From contig CAMYJJ010000180.1 in NCBI GenBank assembly GCA_947258735.1, forward strand, positions 1-5,970: a DNA stretch of 5,970 bases. Reading direction: 5' to 3'. This stretch comes from Thermodesulfovibrionia bacterium (lineage in GTDB: Bacteria; Nitrospirota; Thermodesulfovibrionia; UBA6902). The translations under genes and the position numbers were made by a program. Below, one piece after another: positions 1 through 5,970 of the stretch. How positions within the stretch are numbered: the stretch's first letter is position 1; each line of letters opens with the position of its first letter. A model generated the notes under the pieces. The model did no database searches. It was given only the letters and a program-made list of their open reading frames with translations, and was not told where the DNA came from.

Positions 1-621
1 ACTTAATGTAATTGAACCGCTCAGACCCACCTGACCGATACCATTGTCAATGATGCACTCTTCCGCGTTGGTTGTTGACCATTGTAATGTGGTGCTCTCA
101 CCCAATTCAATGGCCTGGAATTCCGAATCCAGGTCGATCTCGGCTCTGTTTACCGTAACGGTCACATCCTCTGTGGTTACACCTTCACCATTTACTGCTG
201 TTAAGGTATAGGTGGTTGTCGTATCAGGGTTGACAATCACTGAGCCGCTTGTTTCGACATCTCCTATGTTATTATCGATGGAACAGGAATCAGCATGTTC
301 AGTGGTCCAACTTATAGTTGCGGAGCTGCCTGGCCATATGGCTTGCGGCACTGCTGCCAAGTTCACTGACGGCAAGGGATCAAGAACTATTATCTGAACT
401 GTTTGAGTTACAGTACCTCTATTGTTTACAGCTGTAATTGTATACACTGTGTTCTCTGATGAAGAGATCTCATAAGAACCGTCATGAGGTACAATGCCGA
501 TGTTTTGATCAATGAAGACGGTTTGGGTATGAGCAGTCTGCCAAACCAGCCGGGTAATGTCGCCCCTGCGAATTGTTACAGTTTCGGCAGTAAAGGTGAC
601 TCTTGGTTCGGGTTCACTTTC
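1..621 (-). repeat. C-terminal block of three Ig-like repeats (last partial)
   Basis: Repeats occupy 621-382, 381-148 and 147-1. They follow the same consensus as the N-terminal block. A Pro/Gly-Ser turn leads to a strand ending in Trp (LVWQT, ISWTT, LQWST), then a short loop with NIG or NGIG (QNIGIV, DNNIGDV, DNGIGQV), a Ser-Gly-Ser turn, and TTTYTLTAVN-type strands with a closing V-T-V strand. The last two also share a Cys just before the Ile-Asp loop (DSCSID and EECIID). The reading frame runs off the window at position 1, so more repeats probably follow. The likely role is a stalk. Confidence 0.82.
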
Positions 622-3600
622 AAAATCAGCCAGGGTAAAATCGACTTTTTTATTCTGACCATTGATCGAAACATTTTTGGTTGCCCTGCGCCCATCTGCC
701 AGGGTAGCTAAGACTGTATAATTCCCTGATTCCAGAGGAAGCCCATAACCGCCAGCGTCTGCAGTGAAGGTACTGTGATTGGTGTCAGCTATCTGGATAT
801 TAACATGACCAAGTCCTTCACCAGGTGAATAGAAGCCGTTTGCATCGGCATCATCATAGACAACACCAAGCAGAAAGTTCGGACCACTTAGAAATGCGCC
901 AAAATTGCAGGTGACAATTCCTCCGTAGAGAAAATTAGTAAATCTGGATTCCGGCTGGAACCTGATTCCAACTTCTTTTTGTTCTCCATTAAGCATATTA
1001 ACACGATGCCCCCTACCGGAGACTCCTGAATCAATAAAGAGAACATCATGAAGCTGAAGGCTCAGCGCAAAAGGATCGTTAATCGGAGTTGTAAATGGTA
1101 TGGATGCTAAATTCTCCCCAATAGAGTTTCCAAAATACCCGGCATCCTCTACCCTGTGTCCGGGTCTTCTTCCATCCAGGCCTAAATGGCCCTGATACTT
1201 ATTTACAATCATATCCTCAGTATGAAGAAGCGCTGCCTGATGGAGAAACCTGTTGAATACGAGTGGTTGTACCGGAGCTGGATCAATCAGTACGCTCGGC
1301 GGCCCTTCGTTGAGATCAACCCCTAGACGGTCTGCCTCGACAGGCGGATTTAATCTGGCCCTGTTAATGGCTTCCAGGTGCAACTGTTCCGCCACACTTG
1401 GGTTACCGTAACTGTTACCAACAACGATGGTGAGATCGTCACGTGCAGTTACCCCTAGGCCCGTGGCATTAATAGTATAAATAGTGGACATGTTGGGTGT
1501 TACCACAAGCGATCCGCTACAGTCCACTTCAAGCATAAGTGGTTCAAGCAGACATGTGTCGCTGTTTTCACTGTTCCAGGTGAGCGTGGCGGAATCACCA
1601 GGCTGGAGAAGGTTTGCATCACTTGTTAAAGTTGTTGCCGGAAGATAATGATGGCGTACAGTAACTGAATCATCAGCCTGCTGGCCATATATACCAACCG
1701 CTGTGGCACTGATGGTATTGATCCCTTCACTGTTCAAAGTGATATGCGCTGTAAAATTGGTGCCTGTCACTTCAGCCTGAACTCCGTTTACGGTGACTGT
1801 TGACCCGGCTGAAACATATCCAGAGACAATTACACCGGGACTAGAGAGGAATGCATCTTCCATGGGTGTATCAATCCTGAGTTCCATGGCTGGATAGGGA
1901 AGCAGAGTGACATTATGAGTCAGACGACTATCACCAAATTGGAAGGTTCCTGTCATTGACTGGCTGAAATAACCATCTTTTACAAATTCCAAAGTATAAG
2001 TATTTGAATTGATATTGTTAAACTGATAGGTGCCGTCAGTACTCGTCTGTATGGTTTCACTGCTATGGTCGCTAATCATGTTGACGGTAACTCCGCTTAG
2101 CGGGGAGCCATCGTTTTCATCTGTTACCGTACCTTGAATACCGGATGTGAACGATGTTTGGAAGTTGGTCAACAACCCGTTTGCATCATACTCCATTGAT
2201 GCTGAATCGTTTTCAGATGTAAGAAAACCTACAAGATGATTGTTTCCATCAATTGTCAAGGTGATTGGCCCTTTCGGACTGTCCATGGAAGTAATGGATC
2301 CATCTGTATCCCGGTTGACGGTAAGAATTGTCTGCCTACTTGCATCCAGGACTTCAATCAGTAGGTTATCCAGATTGTAGATAAAGGAGTAGGTCGGTGT
2401 AATCAAGTGACCTGTAAAGAGGTGTTTGCCAATGTTTGAAAAAGCTTTTTTCTGCCCTGATGCGTCATGAAGAATATGGTATTGGTCGATCAGAAAGTCG
2501 CTGAACTGTGGCCTGGAAACTTCATAAATATTTTCCAGAGTCAAGTCGTTTAAAAATATGCGATCCTGAATATCGGTCGTCATAACACCGATATTTATAA
2601 AGTCGAACATTTTATGCAGAACGGAGTTGCGGTTGATTTCCAGCAGTCGACCTTTATCCCCGATATAGAGTCTGCCAAGTGTATTAACACCGACACTGAC
2701 AGGTGTGTGAAGCTGAGCCAGAGATGCAGGTCCACCTTCCCCATCAACCCCCTGAACACCGGTTCCGGCAATCGTTTTAATTCTTCCACTGATGTCAATC
2801 TTGCGGACCTTGCTGAAATCCGGCTCAGTAATATAGATATTTCCCCAGGCATCAACAGCTATGTCATTTGGGCTTATTGATGCCATCAAAGCATGCCCAT
2901 TGTCTCCATCAGAACCGTATATACCGTTACCCGCAATGGTTTCAACAATTCCATCCGTAGAAATTTTCCTGATAACGTTATTATCACTATCGATTACGAA
3001 GAAATTCCCATAATGATCGAGAGCAATTTGTCCGGGGATAGAAAAGGAAGCGTCAAGTATATTCCCGCCATCACCTGAATAGCCATATTCACCGGTTCCG
3101 GCAAAGAGCCGTTGATTTTGATGATCATAGGTAGCATTTACATTTCCACGTCGGAGCACATGATCGCCGCTGTCAGAGTAGTAGACATTGCCTATAGGAT
3201 CTATGACTAGACCGGTGGGATCATTGAGTTGATACTCAAAGCTGTCGATGTAATGACCGGTAAATATATCCGGCTCATTTATGCGTATCAGGGTGGAAAT
3301 ATACCCTAGATGACGATCGGCTAGAGGTCGTGGATCGTATGGATCAATAAGTTGAGCAGGATTTGGCAGAGTTGCGGGGGTAAAATCATAAAGCTCATTT
3401 GTACTCCCTCGCCAAATAATATCAAATCCTGCATTACTCCAATAGAGGTGTTCATTGGCGTCGTCCACGCTGATTCCGGACAGGTGGCCAAAGGTTCCGG
3501 GATAAAATTGATACTGCCCAGATGAAGTGCGATATTCATATCCATATCCGCCACCGTTACAACGCAGTAGACTACGCACATTCCATAAATTACCAAACGA

Positions 3601-5970
3601 CACGCTCTCGCCACTTCCTAAATGGAGTGCGCCCGGATCTGCTGTGTTTACGATATTTTGTACAGAAAGCGTCCAACCATCTGCAATAAAATCATCGGAC
3701 TCGGTCAATCGTTCTATTTGCAGTCGATCATGGTGCCAGGTAATGAATTTTTCCCTTATTCCAAAAGTAGTATCTCCATCACCTATTTGGTTGAAGGAGT
3801 GCTTAAACTCTCCCGCAAATGCATAATTTCTGTCATAAATATAACCGATTGCAATATCGGCATTAATCGATCCTGTTACTTCCTGGCCGAGAAAATCCCT
3901 GCCATCCCATATGAACTGGACAGCCTGGTTCGGCTCGGCGTTTATAGTTTCTTCAAATTGACGACCACCAATGGTCATTTTAACCAGAACTGCTTCAGCA
4001 TTGACCGGAACAATTTCACCTGTTACCGGAATGGTGATTTTCGGTTGATAGGCTGAAACGCGTGCCTCCGAATAATGAAGCGTTATATCTGTTCCTGGGA
4101 TTGGCAAGTCCTGCTGTATAAGGCCGCACTCATCAGAGGGGCACGTTTCAAGGTCATAAGACGGTGGAGACGGTGACGGTTTGGGTGCATTGAGGGGAGC
4201 ATACGGCCAACTGCAAGCCCATGCACCACTACGATCAACAGTAAAGCGGTAATAACTTGCGCCAACCTGGAGGTCACCGTCAGAGAGACCAGTAATTTCA
4301 TCGGAGTAAATACCGTCATTGTCCAGATCATCGGCAATCTGGTCACCGTTTATGTCCAAACCGTCAACAAGAGTATCATTATCGGTATCGAGTAATTGTA
4401 CGACCAGGCCATTACCCTGAGGGATCCAGACACCTTTATCCCTGTCATACCAACCTACAGGAACAGTTTGACCCACTTCAAAGCCAAGAAAGTTGTCAAC
4501 CCAGGCAAGAACCGGCTCATCGAAATTCAAGGCAGGGCTTTGGCCGATACCAATCTCGGCAACATAGCCAAATGCACTGTTTGGAGGAAGAAGTGCCGGT
4601 AATGCACTTGATACCTGATATTCGGTAGTTTGAATATCAATAGCCTGTCCATAAGCACCAACAGGCAGGGAAAGGGCAAGACGTCGGGTACCTCTGTTAT
4701 CTGTAACAGGACTCCCACTATGAAATAATGTCTGCATTGGATTTGAGATAAAATCAACATGAGTTGAGAGCGTATCCGGCTCGGTCATAATCACCTTATC
4801 CAGAACAGCAATTCGGTTATTTAATATCTCTGTTTTCCGATGAACCGGTAATAGGCCGTCTTTAACCAATACCACTGTATATCGGGAATTCCCTTTGACC
4901 GAAATGGCATAATTTCCTTGATCGTCTGTGAGGACACTACCAAAGTTCGGATTTTCCAGAATAGATACGGATACACCGCTTACAGGGTTCTGATCCGTAT
5001 CTACACATTTACCTTTAAGAAGAGAGAAGCGTTCTTCCGTCAGGTCAATAGTAGCAGTATCGGGTACGCTTTCCTTATATCGATCGCCAAAAGATCCAGG
5101 CTCCCAAGAACCTCTGACCCGTACAGTCACCTGTTGGGATACAAATCCTTTCGGGCCTTGAACGGTCAGAGTGTAGACTGTTGTTTTCTCAGGAGAAACC
5201 TGCAAGCTTCCAAACTGGGCTACATCACCTATACCGTTATCAATTCTGGCCTGCTCCATATTAATGGTTTCCCAGTGCAGTGTAGTTGATTCACCAGGGT
5301 TAATTACTGAAGGATTAGCTATAAATTTTGTGATTTCCGGAGTTTTATTGAAATTATTCACATGCACCCTTACCGAGGCATAGGTATCAGCTGTAGGGCC
5401 GGTTGCATAAAGGGTATATGTCGTTGTTCTCTGAGGACTGACAGCCAGGCCTTCGGGCAGACTGTTTAGCTCCACTTCACCAAAATCTGGTGCTATTCTA
5501 ACCTTATCAGCCCCTAAAGTAGTCCAATGGAGATGTGCTTGCGATCCATACTCGATTATTTCATGATCCACAGTGAAATCAACTTTCGGTGCTACATTAA
5601 TTGTTACTGTTTCGGTATTTGTTCCACCGCTGCCGGTAGCGGTAACGGTATACACTGTTTGTTCTAATGGATTGACCATCACTGATCCGTGAGACATATA
5701 ATCGGCAGCCGGTGTCATTTGAACTGGTCCCACCCCCTGATCGATACTGACGATTTCACCATTTATGGTTTGAATTTCAATTTCACAACTTTCACTTGCC
5801 AATAATGGTTGTGAGCAGGTTGTGATATCGATTTTCGGAAGAACCATGACTGTTACCGAATCCGTTGCCGTCCCCCCTGTTCCATTTGCTATGATAGTAT
5901 ATGTGGTGGTGGTTTCCGGCATAACAGATAAACCATTTATACCGCTATTGAGAGAGAGATCTTCAAAGCC
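1..5970 (-). CDS. Giant multidomain surface protein (Ig-like / Rhs-teneurin N-terminal module / NHL / CAP), internal fragment
   Basis: One reading frame stays open for all 1990 codons, with both ends running off the window, so start, signal peptide and stop lie outside. The translation is coherent throughout: Ig-like repeats (window residues 1-286), a carboxypeptidase-regulatory-like domain (316-395), Rhs/teneurin-type plug and beta modules (396-800), an NHL propeller (827-1121), a short YD stretch (1153-1274), a second carboxypeptidase-regulatory-like domain (1276-1359), a Glucodextran_B-like domain (1362-1439), Ig-like (1444-1517), CAP (1524-1693), SdrD-B-like (1695-1778) and Ig-like repeats (1784-1990). 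No membrane-spanning segment is seen. The composition, rich in Thr, Ser, Asn, Asp and Gly and poor in Cys, is typical of exported beta-rich proteins. The probable role is as a cell-surface or secreted scaffold or adhesin. Substrate or partner is unknown, and no single gene name is justified. Confidence is high for the coding call and moderate for the domain names, which come from motif reading alone. Confidence 0.95.
637..888 (-). other. SdrD-B-like domain with acidic loop, downstream of CAP
   Basis: Window residues 1695-1778 begin GPNFLLGVVYDDADANGFYS and continue PGEGLGHVNIQI, then FTADAGGYGLPL, SGNYTVLATLADG and a final strand to KKVDF. The loop YDDADANGFYSPGEG (858-814) matches the 'D-x-D-x-N-G-x-x-x-x-G-E' calcium-binding loop at the start of SdrD-type B domains, and the later 'T-x-x-x-G-x-Y' strand fits the same fold. 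I recall this unit commonly following CAP domains in large secreted bacterial proteins, so the pair probably travels as one cassette. Calcium binding is inferred. Confidence 0.72.
892..1401 (-). other. CAP (SCP/PR-1-like) domain
   Basis: Window residues 1524-1693. The domain starts with the alpha-helical signature VAEQLHLEAINRARLNP, the usual first helix 'LxxxNxxRxxP' of bacterial CAP domains. It continues with PLVFNRFLHQAALLHTEDMI, then GHLGLDGRRPGHRVEDAGYF, SIGENLASIP, DSGVSGRGHRVNMLN and KEVGIRFQPE. Putative CAP cavity residues are His1595 (codon 1188-1186), Glu1619 of GENLA (1116-1114) and His1655 of GHR (1008-1006). The second Glu of the eukaryotic tetrad is not obvious, as in many bacterial members. 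At 170 residues the length is normal to slightly long because of an insert with several Pro near 1300-1260. CAP domains of bacteria are secreted and of mostly unknown biochemical role; lipid, peptide or divalent-metal binding has been described for relatives. No protease activity should be assumed. Confidence 0.88.
1420..1641 (-). repeat. Ig-like repeat immediately before the CAP domain
   Basis: Window residues 1444-1517 repeat the pattern of the terminal blocks. LLQPGDSATLTWNSENSDTC is followed by a loop ending in DCSGSLVV, then TPNMSTIYTINATGLGVTAR and a final V-rich strand. It differs from the others by an altered inter-strand loop: LEPLMLEVDC in place of IDNGIGDV. Two Cys residues in this repeat (one in SDTC, one in VDCSG) could form a disulfide bond. 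It acts as a spacer between the Glucodextran_B-like and CAP domains. Confidence 0.75.
1654..1887 (-). other. Glucodextran_B-like beta-sandwich domain
   Basis: Window residues 1362-1439 show MELRIDTPMEDAFLSSPGV, then VSGYVSAGSTVTVNGVQAEV, the TNFTAHITLNSEGINTISAT strand pair and the closing DDSVTVR strand. The 'P-x-x-x-x...V-x-G-x-V-x-x-G-x-x-V-x-V-N-G-x-x-A' opening and the 'F-x-A-x-I-x-L-x-x-G-x-N-x-I-x-A-x-A' core are characteristic of the Glucodextran_B family, a common accessory domain of secreted bacterial proteins. Despite the family name there is no reason to infer sugar cleavage. Confidence 0.72.
1894..2145 (-). other. Carboxypeptidase-regulatory-like (TTR-type) domain 2
   Basis: Window residues 1276-1359 read SGIQGTVTDENDGSPLSGVT, then a strand with TSTDGTYQFNNI, then NTYTLEFVKDGYFSQ and a closing strand ending in NVTLLPY. 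This is a textbook CarboxypepD_reg-like layout: 'G-x-V-x-D...G-x-P-L-x-G-V-x-V', 'T-x-x-D-G-x-Y-x-F-x-x-I', 'Y-x-L-x-F-x-K-x-G-Y'. The role is structural. It directly follows the curtailed YD segment, so it occupies the place where the Rhs shell would normally continue. Confidence 0.85.
2149..2514 (-). other. Short YD/Rhs-like repeat segment (curtailed shell)
   Basis: Window residues 1153-1274 match the first few strands of an Rhs shell. KHLFTGHLITPTYSFIYN is followed by NRDTDGSITSMDSPKGPITL, then TIDGNNHLVGF and MEYDANGLLTNFQTSF. In full Rhs-repeat proteins this corresponds to the entry 'GRHLRTLDALTG...F-x-Y-D-x-x-G-x-L' and 'T-x-x-R-D-x-x-G' strands, after which dozens of YD repeats form a closed cage of well over a thousand residues. 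Here only about 120 residues are present before an unrelated domain starts in the same frame. No frameshift or stop marks the junction at about 2148. Confidence 0.72.
2608..3492 (-). other. NHL-type beta-propeller region
   Basis: The region opens with a degenerate blade, ISVDDANEHLYWSNAG, near 3480-3430. After a longer insert come four blades (3228-2608) with the NHL pattern 'P-x-x-I/L-x-x-D-x-x-G-N-x-Y-x-x-D': VIDPIGNVYYSDSGDHVLRR, IALDHYGNFFVIDSDNNVIR, IAVDAWGNIYITEPDFSKVR and VGVNTLGRLYIGDKGRLLE. Between blades a 13-residue turn of the form AGTGxxGxxGDGG occurs three times, at 3102-3064, 2934-2896 and 2769-2731. The copies are 56 and 55 residues apart, which is the regular blade period. 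NHL propellers bind ligands or partners and, in teneurin-like proteins, pack against the YD shell. The last blade is short and loses the terminal GDGG turn, so the propeller may be completed by neighbouring strands. Confidence 0.85.
3571..4116 (-). other. Rhs-protein beta module between plug and propeller
   Basis: Window residues 619-800 begin with LIQQDLPIPGTDITLHYSEA. This matches the pattern 'Q-x-L-x-I-x-GT-x-x-x-L-x-Y-S-x-R' found near the start of the shell in Rhs-repeat proteins. It continues through KITIPVTGEIVP, a strand with IGGRQFEETI, the FIWDGRDFLGQEV turn and IAIGYIYDRNY, and ends with the DGWTLSVQNI segment that normally leads into the propeller. The order and spacing match the canonical protein type. 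No catalytic residues are evident, so a structural role is likely. Confidence 0.68.
4198..4785 (-). other. Rhs/teneurin-type N-terminal plug (FN-plug-like) module
   Basis: Window residues 396-591 carry a series of motifs I recognise from the N-terminal part of large bacterial Rhs-repeat proteins. They are HSGSPVTDNRGTRRLALSLP, the TTEYQV segment, LPPNSAFGY, then NFLGFEVGQTVPVGWYD with KGVWIPQGNGLVVQLL, an Asp-rich stretch, and the closing WACSWPYAPLN. In homologues this region plugs or caps the beta-shell and precedes the NHL propeller. The module is followed by a short Pro/Ser linker (PKPSPSPPS, within 4197-4117) holding two close Cys residues (CPSDEC). Family assignment rests on remembered motif patterns, not on a search. 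Confidence 0.72.
4297..4392 (-). other. Asp-rich putative calcium-binding stretch
   Basis: Within the plug module, about 32 residues contain three successive acidic loops: DTDNDTLVD, DINGDQIADD and DNDGIYSDE. Spacing of Asp/Asn at alternate positions followed by Gly resembles thrombospondin type 3 and dockerin/EF-hand-like calcium loops. In related Rhs proteins I recall the same position holding a shorter 'DLDGDGVAD' run, so this is a family feature that appears extended here. Calcium binding is inferred from the pattern only. Confidence 0.6.
4786..5025 (-). other. Carboxypeptidase-regulatory-like (TTR-type) domain 1
   Basis: Window residues 316-395 show the classic order of this fold: a strand LLKGKCVDTD, a turn NPVSGVSVSI, then VLTDDQGNYAISV, and a final strand YTVVLVKDGLLPV. 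The 'TDxxGNYxI' segment and the closing 'V-x-KDG' are the strongest signature. These roughly 80-residue domains have no catalytic activity and serve as structural connectors. In Rhs/teneurin-like proteins a transthyretin-like domain commonly sits directly before the plug domain, and that is its position here. Confidence 0.75.
5113..5970 (-). repeat. N-terminal block of four Ig-like beta-sandwich repeats (first partial)
   Basis: Four modules of about 75-83 residues follow each other: 5970-5836 (partial), 5835-5587, 5586-5341 and 5340-5113. Each ends with a strand of the type TTxYTLxAxGxxG followed by an alternating V-T-V strand. The third and fourth also show the opening pattern of a Gly-Ser/Glu-Ser turn followed by a strand ending in HW. 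The fourth contains the loop IDNGIGDV, which returns nearly unchanged in the repeats at the other end of the window. The second is divergent: it has two Cys (TTCSQPLLASESCE) and no Trp in the core strand. Such repeats usually act as stalk or spacer domains in bacterial surface proteins. The block clearly continues upstream of the window, so the repeat number is a minimum. Confidence 0.8.

Noticed and set aside
892..1401. CAP domain as the C-terminal toxin of an Rhs polymorphic toxin
   Set aside because: It is followed by at least 290 further residues of SdrD-B-like and Ig-like repeats, there is no full Rhs shell or conserved pre-toxin cleavage motif before it, and no immunity gene is visible.
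2149..2160. Possible frameshift at the end of the YD segment that would explain the curtailed shell
   Set aside because: The main frame passes straight from the YD strands into a well-formed carboxypeptidase-regulatory-like domain with no phase change, so there is no sign of a frameshift within the window.
3622..4056. Plus-strand open frame of 144 codons
   Set aside because: It lies antisense to the Rhs beta module, its translation has no recognisable fold and it overlaps coherent minus-strand coding sequence. It is an overlap artefact.
4083..4346. Minus-strand open frame in another phase with a hydrophobic run (TALLLIVVVHGLAV)
   Set aside because: It looks like a membrane segment, but the same bases encode the conserved Rhs segment ending in WACSWPYAPLN in the main frame, so the hydrophobic run is chance.
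4918..5289. Plus-strand open frame of 123 codons
   Set aside because: It is antisense to the carboxypeptidase-regulatory-like domain and fourth Ig-like repeat, with a basic, low-coherence translation and no supporting ribosome-binding context. Not a gene.
1..5970. CRISPR array, insertion sequence, tRNA or other noncoding element
   Set aside because: The repetitive look comes from diverged protein repeats of 75-83 codons. No short direct repeats with spacers, terminal inverted repeats or RNA-like structures stood out by eye.

Overview
The window is the interior of one very large protein-coding gene on the minus strand. Read from position 5970 down to 1, codon phase is kept for all 1990 codons with no stop. 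The reading frame enters above 5970 and leaves below 1, so neither the start codon, any secretion signal, nor the C-terminus is visible. I see no intergenic DNA, RNA gene, mobile element, CRISPR array, promoter or terminator.

From N- to C-terminus (descending coordinates) the modules are as follows. Four Ig-like beta-sandwich repeats, the first partial, fill 5970-5113. A carboxypeptidase-regulatory-like (transthyretin-type) domain follows at 5025-4786. Next comes the N-terminal plug and beta-module characteristic of large Rhs/teneurin-like proteins (4785-3571), including an Asp-rich, probably calcium-binding stretch (4392-4297). An NHL-type beta-propeller lies at 3492-2608. A very short YD/Rhs segment of about 120 residues follows (2514-2149). 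Then come a second carboxypeptidase-regulatory-like domain (2145-1894), a Glucodextran_B-like domain (1887-1654), another Ig-like repeat (1641-1420), a CAP (SCP/PR-1-like) domain (1401-892), an SdrD-B-like domain with an acidic loop (888-637), and three more Ig-like repeats, the last cut by the window edge (621-1).

The module set indicates a bacterial exported or cell-surface protein: Ig-like spacers, calcium-type loops, a propeller and a CAP domain all suit extracellular adhesion, surface display or matrix interaction. The lineage cannot be fixed from one gene. The plug-NHL-YD module is a type I associate with environmental Gram-negative bacteria such as Desulfobacterota and relatives, and base composition looks intermediate, but this is a weak inference.

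The most notable point is the architecture. The protein carries the N-terminal half of an Rhs/teneurin-like machine (plug plus propeller), but the YD-repeat shell that normally follows for a thousand or more residues stops after a few strands. It is replaced in frame by TTR-like, Ig-like and CAP modules. This could be a natural re-use of the Rhs N-terminal scaffold in a non-cage surface protein.
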